NCBI RefSeq assembly: GCF_914767665.1 | Contig: NC_059504.1 | Location: 4,714,501 to 4,778,500 of the forward strand | DNA: 64,000 nt | From: Harmonia axyridis | Lineage: Eukaryota > Arthropoda > Insecta > Coleoptera > Coccinellidae | Direction of reading: 5' to 3' | Shown here: piece after piece, positions 12,173 through 23,405 of the stretch | Layout: each line of letters begins with the position of its first letter | Position numbering within the stretch: the first letter of the stretch is position 1 | The notes under the pieces: model-generated | The model's input: the letters and a program-made list of their open reading frames with translations, nothing else | Databases searched by the model: none | What the model was told of the DNA's origin: nothing | Position numbers and translations under genes: made by a program

Positions 12173-12500
12173 CTGCTAACGAGGTCTTCGGCGAATAAAG
12201 GAAACCAGCAGTTGCATCTTTCTGTATATGTACATTAATTATAAATCTCATAAACATGCTTGATTTAGAATGACCGCGAGACTCGATTCAATAGTTTTTA
12301 GGAATCTTCAAACGGTGGCGACGAGGTTGAAGAGACGCGGCTGTCCGAGGATTTATGTACTCGATGAGCAATGCAGAAAATTGAGGTTGATACAGGATGA
12401 GCCTGATGAAATTTAATGCACGGTTGGGATTTCGGTCGATTTGTGACGTTGCTTTCGGGGAAATTGTTTTCGAATGGAAAACATAATTTTATGGTTGAAA
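12173..12500. other. no recognisable gene
   Basis: Short unique-looking spacer between the tandem array and a mariner remnant; nothing coding seen. Confidence 0.4.
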
Positions 12501-12745
12501 TACACTTTTTTATTCATTATAGCCTCCTTGAACATCATTATACTTGTTCCAAGGAGATTTCAAGTTATGAATTCCAACCCTGAAGCGAGAATTTAGAAGG
12601 GTTGCAAAATACGCTTCTACAGCTGTTATGATCTCATCCTTTGAAGAAAAACGCTTTCCACGTATTAATTTATTCAGTTTTGGTGGATGGAAATCGCTAT
12701 GGGTCAAATCTGGTGAATACGGTGGATGTTCTAATGGATGTTAGC
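12501..12745 (-). pseudogene. mariner transposase C-terminal fragment
   Basis: The minus strand reads EHPPYSPDLTHSDFH, then a KLNKLIRGKRFSSKDEIITA run, then VEAYFATL, ending DVQGGYNE. This is the end of a mariner catalytic domain: the SPDLxxSDF block holds the third catalytic Asp of DD34D enzymes, and the tail matches the FSSxEEVIxAVEAYF...CIDLQGDYVE pattern. The frame is open, but everything upstream is missing. It abuts a hAT element at 12767, which may have been inserted beside or into it. Confidence 0.7.
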
Positions 12746-12766
12746 CATTGTCAAAATGCTCTTTTG

Positions 12767-13430
12767 TGGGGATTCATCAAGCAAAGTAGCTTGACATTGT
12801 AACCAACCTCTTGACTTGAAAATCAAGCTCGTGAAAAATTACTTACTTGAACTAGACTTGAATTGATTTTAGATATTTATAGCTTGACTTGATATCAAGC
12901 TACTTGATTATACTTGAGCTTGATATGCACACGTCGCACGGCATATATTTCTGCAATCTCGTGCACCCTTAGACTAAATAGGGGGATTCCTCGAGCGCCG
13001 AGAGACTGAAGCATTCGCCAGTGTGACTTTATTAGTAGTTTTCTCACATTTCTATGTAATCTTTTGGTATATTTTGGTAGTTTCAGAAATAGCTCTCCCA
13101 ACTTGGCCAAAATGGCCAAGGATTTTTCACCAACGCAAGGATCTTCAACTCCTGTTGAAAAACAATTTTCCAGTTACAAAAACCCGCAATAGGTTAGGCG
13201 ACAAATCTTTAAGATGCCTCATGTGTCTTAGATCCTGAATGGAAAATTATGAAATCAAACAAAGCCTGGAGGTTTTTCAAAATGAAGAAACTTTATTTTT
13301 TTATCATTTTTTATTTTGTTATGATTTATATTGATTTAATTTATGTTTCTTCTTCAAAATAGTTGATATTTTCGGTTCTTCTGTACAATAAGTACCAACA
13401 AAATTCACTTCACTCTCTTTAATAATCGTA
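12767..13430 (+). mobile_element. hAT element H1, truncated copy with transposase C-terminus relic
   Basis: It starts with TGGGGATTCATCAAGC followed by about 130 bp of CTTGA/TCAAG-rich subterminal repeats. The plus-strand reading then gives a broken frame with TKTRNRLGDKSLRCLMCLRS preceded by SxxVEKQFS. That corresponds to the hAT C-terminal dimerisation region (SSxxSERxFSxAGxxxTxxRNRL...). Colinear with H2 and H3 (inverted relative to them), but the far CTTGA-rich end is missing. Several stops and frameshifts are present. Confidence 0.7.
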
Positions 13431-13786
13431 CAATATTTCCTAAGAGTAATGAAAGTCTGTACTATCTACGGGTTGAGGCTTTTGCTTCTCGAACTAGTCT
13501 CACTCAGACGCTTCCATGAATGACGGTCCCATTTGGTAGATGGTGCATCATGCCTTGAATCTCGAGATGGTACCTTCAGAGAATTCATTGCTTGTAAGAT
13601 TTGGGACAACCCATTTCCTGTGTATATATTTCTATCGTTAAAATTGCAGAATGTTCTCAATATTGAATATGAATACTAAAAAAAGAAAATTGTATTGAAT
13701 TTTTTGAATTGTTGCCATCGATTCACTTATTTTATTTGAATCGATTCATCATAATGAAAATTGGAAGTTTTCAAGATTTTGATCTA
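13431..13786. other. no recognisable gene
   Basis: AT-rich spacer; a 64-codon minus frame at 13466-13660 has no motif. Confidence 0.4.
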
Positions 13787-14220
13787 ACGGTGTGAACTAA
13801 AAATTGAACCACCAAGGTGTCTGGATTTAGCACCTGTTGAAAAAAAAACAACAAACGCTGCAGGACTAATACTGTCGATGGCCAATTGGCCTTTGGTCTA
13901 TAAATAGTGTTCGTTTTTTTTCAACAGGTGTTAAATCCATACAGCTTGGTTGCTACCGAATATTTCAATTATTAGTTCGCAGATTAACACTTGGTTGATT
14001 TTTCGTGTGAAATTGAAAGTTTTGATGATTTTTATAGTTTGATAAGAAATTTATATATCATTGTACAAATCATTCAAATATGAGAAAAAAGCAATTCATC
14101 TGTAACAGAAATTTTTAACTTCAACTTCAATACAGATTGCTATAAAAAACAAATGATTACACCAATAGAATTTACTAAAAAAAGTGCCTGGAGAATGTTT
14201 TTGTTTCATGACCATATTAC
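13787..14220. repeat. inverted repeat fused to a diverged partial unit of the 890-bp array
   Basis: CCACCAAGGTGTCTGGATTT (about 13810) and AAATCCATACAGCTTGG (about 13934) form the outer part of roughly 50-bp inverted arms. TTTTTTTTCAACAGGTG and its complement lie inside, around a loop of about 50 bp. From CCGAATATTTCAATTATTAG onward the sequence follows the 890-bp array unit (10438 ff., 11332 ff.) to about 14080 but is much more diverged, so it is an older relative of the array. Confidence 0.6.
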
Positions 14221-15130
14221 CAGTGATGAAGAATTTCGTTACATTCAATTTTCTCTTATATTAGCTTGAAAACAGTTAAATTCCTGAGGTTGCCGTTTTC
14301 ACCGAATTCATTCTCCCAAAAATCGAGCTTGAAAATGTGTCATCCACTTTTTTTTTAGCTCAAAGGGATTATGAGATCCTCTCACTAAGACAACGAATTT
14401 GGGTCACCCGAAATTTTCAAAATATTTTCTCAGATAGATACTAAATTCAAATTGAAACAAAAATTGTGAAAATCAAAATAATATTTTGTGGAAAATAATC
14501 GTCTAAATGACAAACTCAACTAATTATACAAAAAAATATTAAAAACATCTCAAAGGTCATTCGTTGAAAATAATGAGCCAAACGAAAACAACCATGTTTC
14601 GTTTAGGTACCATCTGCTCACAAGCCTCTCCAACAACTTCAAATATGGCTATACGAGATCAAGGAACCACCAGAGGGACTCGGTCAATCCCAAATGGCAA
14701 TTTCATCTCACGCGAAATCACCGTAGTTTATTACACCGATTCGAAAATAATTTTTATCCGATGTTTCTCATCCACGATTCAATTTTCTCAACTCAAAGAA
14801 CATTAAAATAATTTTAATACCCGACCGGACGCCATAAAAAATTTGGAGGAAAAAAAGCCGAACAAGCGTGGAACTGGTTGATATGTTTATATCAGGGGGA
14901 CACGAGACATATTTCAGGTTCAAAAACGTCCCACGGCCGAAATTTGAAACTGTTAAAAGTGCTTTTTCGGCTCATTATTAAACGTCGCCCAAAAACAGAG
15001 TAAAACAAAGGGTTCATATAAGTTTATTAGGGTCCAGGGCCATAAATTAACATTGATTAGGATTTTGTGTGATTATATCTGATTGTGCGATGAAAGAAAC
15101 ATAAATAATGGCCAATATAGGTGGATTTAC
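14221..15130. other. no recognisable gene
   Basis: Mixed composition; an 80-codon frame (14564-14806) shows no motif. On the minus strand this would be intron downstream of the candidate exon at 15131-15287. Confidence 0.35.
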
Positions 15131-15287
15131 CTGCTCTGGGAGTTGACTCGGCTGAGGAAGAGGCCGAGTCTCTCTTGGGCTGGGGACTGAGAAGCCTCTG
15201 CGATTGTATTGATGTATTGAGAATGGGGGTTTTCGACTCATTTGCATGATGGACACACAGATGCAACGATATTTATTAACTGATCGA
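15131..15287 (-). CDS. candidate internal coding exon, function unknown
   Basis: On the minus strand a pyrimidine-rich tract and acceptor (TTTTTTTTCAATTTGCAG) precede position 15287. A good donor (GAGCAG|GTAAATCC) follows 15131. The 157-nt segment is open through its whole length in one frame (1 nt + 52 codons), and another frame is open over most of it. The product is basic and Pro/Ser/Gln-rich (SRKPPFSIHQYNRRGFSVP, then SPRETRPLPQPSQLPEQ), typical of a disordered linker. It has no recognised domain. It is less AT-rich than its flanks and is not repeated in the window. No partner exon was found, so this is a prediction only; an unspliced chance ORF is the alternative. Confidence 0.35.
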
Positions 15288-15531
15288 CTGCAAATTGAAA
15301 AAAAATCGCATTGGACACATATCGAGAAGGATCGGTCAATCTTAAGGTTTTAATAAGAATTTATTACGTAGAACAACATTCATGGGCGTAGAGGAGATAA
15401 GCAATAGTGAAAAGAGCCCAAGCCTCTAAGAAAATAGAATAATATCATACATTGAGCACAATATAATTCAGAAAATTATACGAAATTAAAGGAAAGAGCA
15501 CAAACAAAATTTGTTGATAAAACTGAATATA
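15288..15531. other. no recognisable gene
   Basis: AT-rich spacer leading up to the fold-back element. Confidence 0.4.
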
Positions 15532-15789
15532 CACTGTGCCCGTAAAGTATGGAACAAATTCATATTTAGCTAAACAGACCATTTTAAGAAATAATCCTGA
15601 AACACGTCGATTTTTCATTTTAATTTACCGTATTTAAAAATAATTATGTAATATACAGAGTGAATTACTTTCGAGTAATGACGTCACCGTCATTTTTTTT
15701 AAATGGATCACCCCCATTTTGTTTAAATTTTCGGAATACTCTAGCTGAGCTGATTCCAAAAATGTATCACATGGTGATTCCAATTGGTA

Positions 15790-15922
15790 CAGGGTGGAAC
15801 AAAAATACAATAGTTTTGTGTGTGCTCATAAAGTAACGCGTAACATTCTTTATTAGTTAAATTAACAATATTATCAAAAATACTTATTGTCTAGCGGCAA
15901 TTGGTTTGGATGTAACACCCTG
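15790..15922 (+). repeat. small TA-flanked CAGGGTG element inside the left arm
   Basis: TA-CAGGGTGGAACAAAAATAC ... GGATGTAACACCCTG-TA, 133 bp. An inverted counterpart sits at the mirror position in the right arm (16061-16192). Confidence 0.5.
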
Positions 15923-16060
15923 TAGTTTGTTACATTTTTAGATTAATAAAAATGTATAAAAATAAGAAATAATTTCTTTCATATTCTGTCTGTTAGACCA
16001 CAAGTACCAAACATGTTTGGAAAAAGCTCATTTTTATCAAACTAAAAATGTAACAAACTA

Positions 16061-16192
16061 CAGGATGTTACATTCAAACCAATTGCCGCTAGACAATAAG
16101 TATTTTTGATAATATTATTAATTTAACTAATAAAGAATGTTACACGTTACTTTATGAGCACACGCAAAACTATTGTATTTTTGTCCACCCTG
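16061..16192 (-). repeat. small TA-flanked CAGGGTG element inside the right arm
   Basis: Mirror copy of 15790-15922 (132 bp) with TA at both edges. Its presence in both arms means it predates the arm duplication or was copied by gene conversion. Confidence 0.5.
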
Positions 16193-16449
16193 TACCAATT
16201 GTAATCAACATGTGATACATTTTTGGAATCAGCTCAGCTAGATTAATCGGAAAATTGAGACAAAAAGGTGGTTTTCCATTTAAAAAAATGACGGTGACGT
16301 CTTTAGTCGGAAGTAATTCATCCTGTATATTAGATTATTATTTTAAAATACGGTAAATTTAAATAAAAAATCGATATGTTACAGGATTATTTCTTAAAAT
16401 GGTATGTTTAGCTAAAAATGAATTTGTTCCATACTTTACGGACACAGTG

Positions 16450-17779
16450 TATATACAGTCCAAATAACTATGCCGCAGATGAAAAATTTGGAAGTTGACA
16501 ATGACTCCTTGATTACAAAAACAAAATATGTATGTCAAGTATTCATCAACATCTAATATGGAATAAGAACATAAACAACCTCGTCAATAAGATAAGGGGC
16601 CTAACCTTCAAGTTTAAACATTAGGTAACTTGAAAACATTAGTGACATGAAACAAGTAAAAGTTGAGTCCCATTTCGGAACCAGATAAAATCTTTGGAAG
16701 TTAGACAAAAATGAGTCTTGCAACCTATCCTCAAACAAAGCATTTCTTCCTCGGTCAACAGCTTTTCGATACCTATAGCAGTATGCAATCGATATTACCG
16801 ACTATAGTTAGATGCAATGAAAGTGTAGGTCAAAATCAAAGAAGTCAAACCTTTCTAGCAAAACAATTTATGAAATTATTCCTGATAAACACAAGAATTT
16901 GAAAAATTCAAGAACATTCAAAAACCGATTAAAATCTTGGTGTGATGGTTAAAACAGGAAGATAAGATGATGAGTGAACCAATAAATACAATTGGGATCC
17001 CAAATATAAGACTCTTTAAATGGTACAAATATTATCAAAATGGTTCGAAATTTTGAGGCGAATAGGTTTGACAATTTTTCAGTACCAGATGTGAAGTTAT
17101 CATTATTTATGAGTGGTATTTTTGATTTTCTTCGATTGACAGCAAATATTAATTTTTTTAAACATATCAATCAGCAAATTATTACTTTTTCTGCCTAGGC
17201 AGCAAAGTAAGCACTTGCAGCAAAATGAATATTTTCAATGGGAATAAACATAAGTTGTCATACTATATTTATTATGGACGTATACATTTCCATAGCAACT
17301 AATCATTCCAACAATTGAGATTTCTATCGAATTTTGTTTTAATTTGTCACTACAGAAAAAAGTAAAAGATTCTGGGAATTGTAATAATTTGCAAATACAA
17401 TATTTTACAAATATCATTAAAAACAATCGGAGAAAAAATTATATGTTCAACTCTGCAGCAAAGTAGATTGACTTCTTTAGCTGAATTCCTAGACTCGCTA
17501 AGCTATGAACTATCAGTCAATCTACTACTTTTCTGCCTAGTAAAACAAATAAATATTTTTTCCCTGATAATGTATGTAATTATTTTCTCTTTTAATTATC
17601 TTCATGGAAACATTTTCGAAATTTCTGATTATGTTAATATCACATACAATTTATTCTGGAATTCAAACATTTTTTTTCATGAAATTGACTTTATTATTAT
17701 CACAAATTCTTCATCAGTGAGCCAAACTTAAACATTGAAAGCACATTCTGGCTGAAAATTCTAAAATTACAAATATTTG
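16450..17779. other. no recognisable gene
   Basis: AT-rich; ORFs of 60-90 codons are low-complexity and motif-free. Confidence 0.4.
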
Positions 17780-17941
17780 CAGTGGCGACGCCAGCTTTCA
17801 AGAATTTAGGGGATTAGATTTTTTAAGGGGGGGCAAGATTTCCATATCCAAGTATTTTTTTCTCAAGCGATATTTCAGGCAGAGGGGAAAATTTAGGGGG
17901 GGGGCGGACACCCCCTGTCCCCCTCTCCATTGACGCCACTG
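17780..17941. mobile_element. hAT-type MITE with 8-bp target duplication
   Basis: The 162-bp element has ends CAGTGGCGACGCCAGC and (complement) CAGTGGCGTCAATGG, and a G-rich interior. It is flanked by AATATTTG (17772-17779) and CATATTTG (17942-17949), a 7-of-8 match, as expected for hAT insertion. It is non-coding. Confidence 0.75.
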
Positions 17942-18715
17942 CATATTTGGGCGAAATGATAACCCGCTGTTGTCTTATAACAAGCGCGCAAAAACAAAAA
18001 TGAATATCATTTACACCATAAATTCTTAGATACACAGTGAAGGTCGAACCAACCCTTCATTTCTACCCATACAACTCTTTCACAACAATAATAACATTTC
18101 TCTAAAGACGTCATAAATTACCCCCACGCTACATTAGGCGTCCTTTGTTCATTCGTCCTACTTTTGCAAATTCTTTATAGGGCAAACTTTACACGTTCTT
18201 CGAAAAAGGTAAATATATTTTCCGTCCGGTTGACACTTGGAAGTCTGTCATTTATATACAGCTCGGTGGGATGTAAAAGGGTTGCTCTACATCGAGATCA
18301 TCCGTTCCAACACTTTCGAACCTGCGTTATTATTTACGACTCGAGACATTTGAATGATGACTCTGGCTTTCAACCGTTTGACACGCACATAGATCATTTA
18401 ATTTTAACTCTTTATGTTTTACTAGACGAGAAGATGAAACCATTAGAACTATTATGAGGGGTATATCTATTGAGTTTCGTTTTCGAAGTATTCACACTCC
18501 GCACTGGATTTCTACAGAAAAAAAATGATATTCCTTCTGTAATTGTTCAAGAATGCCTACTTTCTTGGAGCAAATTCAGACCGTAAAATATTCTAATCGA
18601 ATATTATGAATCTCCGCTATGCAACGTTATTCACCAGATTTCTTTCGGTCCACAAAAATTAACTTTTACGACCTAGGCCGTCAAAATTTCTACCTACTGG
18701 TTTTGTATACAGGGT
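17942..18715. other. no recognisable gene
   Basis: A 97-codon frame at 18164-18457 lacks motifs; nothing else seen. Confidence 0.35.
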
Positions 18716-18810
18716 GTTAGTCAATAAGTGAAACCAACTTCAGGTGACGAGTCTGAATGAAAAAATGATGACAGTTTCGTATTCTGAGATACGAGTTTCT
18801 TTAAACTCAC
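18716..18810 (+). repeat. fragment of a dispersed ACAGGGTGTTxxTxAATAAGTG-type repeat
   Basis: The sequence ACAGGGTGTTAGTCAATAAG, followed by AAAATGATGACAGTTT and TCTGAGATACGAGTTTCTTT, resembles a repeat that I recall as common in insect genomes. This is memory-based and no second copy in the window confirms it. Confidence 0.3.
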
Positions 18811-19286
18811 GATCAAGGTATTCAAATAAAATTTAGTAAGATTCCAGAGATTCTTATTGCGTCTTTATTAACATGTAATTGAGAATTTTATGTTCATCAT
18901 ACGCGCGCATATGGGTAATGACTTTTTTCTGGAGAAAAGTGCTATGCCATCAAAAAATTTCAAGATAAAATAGATAGTATATTCAAAAACAAGCTGCATT
19001 ATGGGCTCCTTTTCCAACACGAATGCGAAATTCGAAACGCATGACTGTTGGAATTGTCTTTTGCAACGAGTATTATACGATATTTTTTCTATTTCAGTCA
19101 AGTTTTATGGAATATTGTCGAAATTCAATAAAAAATTCATATTATGTGTACATCCTAGTAACTTTTATATTGTTTCTTGGCAGTTGGTGTCACTACTACG
19201 AAAATTGACAGATTACGGAATTTGAATTTGAATCGAACGTTTCGAAATTTGAAATGATTTATAATTACGCATTAAATTTGTGAATT
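18811..19286. other. no recognisable gene
   Basis: AT-rich; short ORFs at 18868-19225 on both strands are overlapping readings without motifs. Confidence 0.35.
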
Positions 19287-19534
19287 ATGTCTGACGAATT
19301 CGATTCAACACCACCAGAATTGAGAGAAATCGCGAATAATGTTGCAAATCCTTGCAATATATACAAATTATATTATATTGACAATCGACATGTATTGAAA
19401 TATTTGATAGGATCGGAAGTCAGTGTAGACAACCACAAAATGAAAAATATAACTGAAAACAATGCTGTAATGAGTTCATTGCAGCACTGCTTCCAATACT
19501 GTAAAGAACTCATTACGATACTGAAATAGAGAAA
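19287..19534 (+). repeat. dispersed repeat with an 80-codon open frame
   Basis: An ATG frame starts MSDEFDSTPPELREI and ends ELITILK. Its 3' part (GCTGTAATGAGTTCATTGCAGCACTG ..., then GATACTGAAATAGAG) is repeated at 62041-62099 and 63000-63035, where a mariner interrupts it. The repeat contains inverted AATGAATTCATT-type motifs. Whether the frame is coding is unknown; no family was recognised. Confidence 0.4.
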
Positions 19535-20564
19535 TAATTTTTAAATTCCACATTCAATTTTTGATACAAAATCTCACAAGCTCTTTTCTTACGGAGCGCC
19601 GTTTTTGTGCAAGAAAATAAAACATCCCCATGAGTATTTTTAATTTTTTTGGTAAATTATTCATTATTAGATAGTTCTTGATGATATATTGAAATGCAGA
19701 TGTTTTTTGCATGAACACGGTTTCAAAAATTGAACGAGCTATTAAAAATCGATTTTTAGTTTGAAATATCTCTTTCAAAAAATTTAGAGCAAAAAAGACA
19801 GTTTTTCAGAAAACTCTCCGTATCTCGCTATACGAAACATTTGTGTGAACAGAAATTTTATTCGAATATGTATATCTTCAACTCGAGTCATGTTTTTTCC
19901 GAGTTTGCACATCTCTATCCTGACTTCACGTCAGTGTTACCCTCATATTTATCACTCTAACCTTTCGCCTCAAAATACCTAAATATAACTCAATAATCTG
20001 CACTTCGTCGGACCCTGGGAATCAAAACACCTGCGGAATCCTGCGTCCATCTATCAAATACATAAGTTGGGATATAACGTGAGTAAACATCAGCCCGTTA
20101 TGGCAAAATCCACAACGGTCTTCACCCCATGTGGAATGATGGAGATTATGCTGATTCCAGTGATAACAAATATACACACTCTCCAATAGGACACTGGGGA
20201 TTGAGGCAGCCGATTAGATTAGAACATCGAAATGTACTTGCCCCGTTAAAAAATGGCAAATTTAATCCTTTGATGCCCGTTGTCATAATCTCAGTCATAA
20301 TGCGCTGTGTTCGTTCAGGATTACATTTGGTTGACAGCATGAAATGTTGGCGAAATTATTCAGCCAAGTGTTTTGATACAATGATGGCAGGTTTTGGCTG
20401 GAATCGAGTATGAGTATACATAGTGTTTTCTACATGAATGTCCATATTTGAGAGGTGAAAGTGATTATTTTTCACTCTGTGAGTCCCGAGCTATCCAGTA
20501 AAAACTTTTTTTGTATAATTTGTCAACATAGTTACTTTCAGGAGTGATACAAGTACTTCAATGC
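19535..20564. other. no recognisable gene
   Basis: A 94-codon plus frame (20129-20413) has no motif and overlaps a minus frame of similar quality. Confidence 0.35.
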
Positions 20565-20890
20565 ACCTCTAACTTTTCAATACTTTTTCTCTACAAAGAT
20601 TCGTCTTTGCTTTCTCTTCAACGTCAGCAATCACTTCTTCATCAGAGCCAAATATCTCTCCCTGAAGCCAGATTTGAAGAATGAGCTGGGTAGTCAAGCA
20701 GTTGGGAGTGTAGTTCGTTCAATTTGACTATGTTTTTCATCGATTTTCTACAAGGAGCATTGTCTTGCTGAAGGAGAATTTTCTCTTCTGTATTTGAGGA
20801 CGATTTTACTAAATTTTCGCATTCTATCGATTGTATAACGGTATATATAAAATGCACCGATGATGGTTTGTCAAGATATTCAATGAACAA
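20565..20890 (-). pseudogene. mariner transposase catalytic-domain fragment
   Basis: The minus strand reads LLQQDNAPCRKSMKNIVKL, then NELHSQLLDYPAHSSNLA. This contains the second catalytic Asp (QQDNAPC) and a mutated SPDLAPS block, where HSSNLAS replaces the third-Asp context. A frameshift leads into FGSDEEVIADVEEKAK, the C-terminal mariner pattern. The first Asp region is missing. It lies 22 bp from hAT element H2. Remnants at 3640-3790 and 38280-38420 belong to the same type. Confidence 0.7.
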
Positions 20891-20911
20891 TATACCATGC
20901 GCCCAAAATAC

Positions 20912-21818
20912 TAGGGATTCACTGATTGGATTGATTTTAAAGCTACTTGGCTTGAACTTGACTTGATTTCAAGTCAAGCTCAAGTCAAGTAGTAGTTTTT
21001 CAAGTCAAGTTTTCAAGTTAAGTATTTATTTATCCAGTACTTGAATCATATCAAGCTACTTGATTTTTAGTAGTTTCATTGTGTAGTGTCACATCAATAT
21101 GAAAATGATGTAATGAGAAGGAACTTTGCAAAAATCACTTTTATTTATTGAACTTATTGTATAAAAGAACCGAAAATATCAACTTTTTTGGAAAAGAAAC
21201 ATAAATTAAATTACTATAAATTATAACAGAATGAGAAATAATGAAAAAATATGTCAATGGAATAATTCATCGTTGTTTTATTGCAATTTCCTAATATTGA
21301 GAAACCTCCAGGCTTTGTTCAATCTCATAATTTTCCATCCATGATCTTAGACACATGAGGCATCTTATAGATTTGTCGCCTAACCTATTGCAGGTTTTTG
21401 TAACTGTAATAGCAGCCCTGGAAAATAAATTGTCTTTCAACAGAAGCTGAAGAAGCTGACGTTGATAAAAAATCCTTGGCCATTTTGGCCAAGTTTGGAA
21501 AGATATTTCTGAAACTACCGAAATCTAACAATATATTTCATAGAAATGTGAGAAAACTGTTAATAAAGTCTCACTGGCGAATGCTTCAGCCTTTCGGCGC
21601 TCGAGGCATCCCCTTAGTTAGTCTAAGCGCGCACAAGATTGCAGAAATATATATATATATATCAAGCTCAATTAATACCAAGTAGCTTGATATCAAGTCA
21701 AGCAATAAATATCTAAAATCAAGTCAAGATAAGCTCAAGTATGTAATTTTTCACGAGCTTGATTTTCAAAACAAGTAGTTGGTTAAAATGTCAAGCTAGT
21801 TGGCTTGATGAATCCCTA
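20912..21818 (-). mobile_element. hAT element H2 with transposase C-terminus relic
   Basis: It is bounded by TAGGGATTCACTGATTGG and (complement) TAGGGATTCATCAAGCC, with CTTGA/TCAAG-rich subterminal zones of about 140 bp at both ends. On the minus strand (about 21490 down to 21300) the reading includes SxSSASVERQ, TVTKTCNRLGDKS and RCLMCLRSWMENYEIEQSL. This matches the C-terminal dimerisation region of hAT transposases, but it needs frame changes. The BED finger and catalytic RNase H-fold are absent, so it is non-autonomous. No clear 8-bp target duplication was found. Confidence 0.7.
21251..21289 (+). repeat. 39-bp patch of mariner 3' terminus inside H2
   Basis: TGTCAATGGAATAATTCATC followed by GTTGTTTTATTGCAATTT matches the DD41D mariner 3' flank (e.g. 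63728-63765) with one mismatch, and is absent from H1 and H3 at the equivalent point. Confidence 0.6.
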
Positions 21819-22558
21819 ATCCAGATCCTCCAGCTCTCTGGTATAAATTGAGCCGGCATCAAAAAAGAACACGTCAGCCTGCAGTTGGAGTAAGAACGTC
21901 CAAACTCCACATCATAACTCCGATCATCTCAATAGAGGCCGCTGATGTTTACTAATAACTGCGCATCCCTATTGTTCTGAATCACATCGCGTAAATAATT
22001 CCCCAAAACCAGCTCTGAATTACAACCTAACCTAACCCTCCTTTCGGCACCGCGAATATAGAATAATATTTCTATAGAGGAATATTGTGTGCACGGCTGT
22101 CAACAACCCATTCTGTTGTCTTTGACGGACGACATCCAGAAGCTACCGCCGTCCATTTATTAGGCCATATCCAGTTGTCCATCGGCATGTTAGGCTCACA
22201 ATTTCAGCTTTTCAGCCATCATACAGGAACATTTGCATGTCTAGCAAACGTCGGTTGTGACAGATTTATTGGAGGCATAGAACTCGGACTGTTGGATCAG
22301 ATGGAGCGTAGTCGATGGATATTAAAAGGAGAAATCCAGATTCCTTCATCCTTTATTGCATTGTTGGTTTTGAGGGGCTGTCAGATTGCATGTGGGGATA
22401 TAGATTTGTAGCTAGATATTGAACGGGGTTCGGGATGTTGGTTACTGGTAGATTTCAATATCGATCTGGCGTAACGGCATGGAAAGAAGCTGGCTTGTTT
22501 AGGTTATATCCGGGATTCTTGTGAAGTACAACAGAAAATGAATCAAGGGGTTCCGAGT
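21819..22558. other. no recognisable gene
   Basis: A 108-codon plus frame (22085-22411) is one of the longer unexplained ORFs but has no motif or splice context. A short CCTAACCTAACCC run at about 22027 is too short to be telomeric. Confidence 0.35.
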
Positions 22559-23405
22559 TGGGATTCACGGCTTGGCTTGATTTTCAAGTTACTTGGCTTG
22601 AGCTTGACTTGATTTCCAATCAGGCTCAAGTCAAGTCAAGTATTTATTTATCAAGTACTTGAATCATATCCAGCTACTTGATTTTTAGCAGTTTCATTGT
22701 GTTGTGTCATATCAATAAAAAAATGATCAAATGAGAAGGAACCTTGCAAGAAACACTTTTATTTATCAAACTTATTGTATAAAAGAACCGAAAATATCGA
22801 GTTATTTGAAATAGAAACATAAATTAAAGCACTATTAATCATGACAAAATAAAAACTAATAAAAAAAATAAAGTATCTCAATATTGAGAAACATCCAGGC
22901 TTTGTTTGATTTCATAATTTTTCATCCAGGATCTGAGACACATGGGGCATCTTATAGATTTTTCGCCTTATCTATTGTGGCTTTTTGTAACTGTAAGAGC
23001 AGCTCTGGAAAATTGTCTTTCAACAGAAGCTGAATATGCTGGCGTTGATAAAAAAATCCTTGACCATTTTCTCCAAGTTTGGAAAGATATTTCTGACACT
23101 ATCAAAATCTACCAGTAGATTGTATAGAAATGTGAGAAAACTACTAATAAAGTCACACTGGCGAATGCTTCAGTCTCTCAGCGCTCGAGGAATCCCCTTA
23201 TTTAGTCTAAGCGCGCAAAAGATTGCAGAAATATATGCCGTGCGATGCGTGCATATCAAGCTCAAATAATATCAAAGTTTGATATCAAGTCAAGCAATAA
23301 ATATCTAAAATCAAGTCAAGCTCAAGTATGTAATTTTTCATGAGCTTGATTTTCAAGTAAAGTAGTTGTTTAAAATGTAAAGCTACTTGGCTTGATGAAT
23401 CCCTA
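22559..23405 (-). mobile_element. hAT element H3 with transposase C-terminus relic
   Basis: The 847-bp copy is colinear with H2: ends TGGGATTCACGGCTTGGC and (complement) TAGGGATTCATCAAGCC, with CTTGA-rich subterminal repeats. A decayed C-terminal dimerisation domain lies on the minus strand near 23060-22890. Flanks GTTCCGAG (22550-22557) and ATTTCGAG (23406-23413) agree at 6 of 8 positions, a plausible aged hAT target duplication. No intact ORF. Confidence 0.7.

Larger units (their letters stand above)
15532..16449. mobile_element. 918-bp Tc1-type fold-back element
   Basis: It is flanked by TA on both sides. The left end CACTGTGCCCGTAAAGTATG and right end (complement) CACTGTGTCCGTAAAGTATG begin arms of about 420 bp that stay near-identical inverted copies almost to the centre, leaving a loop of about 75 bp (15956-16030). 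There is no coding capacity. The TA target site and CACTG/CAGTG-type terminus point to Tc1/mariner superfamily transposition. Arms this long distinguish it from ordinary MITEs. Confidence 0.85.

Noticed and set aside
22027..22041. CCTAACCTAACCC run as telomeric (TTAGG)n
   Set aside because: Only two to three units; also seen at 30111; too short for a telomere or interstitial telomeric array.
22085..22411. 108-codon plus-strand ORF
   Set aside because: No motif, no splice context, unremarkable composition; random ORFs of this size are expected in 64 kb.
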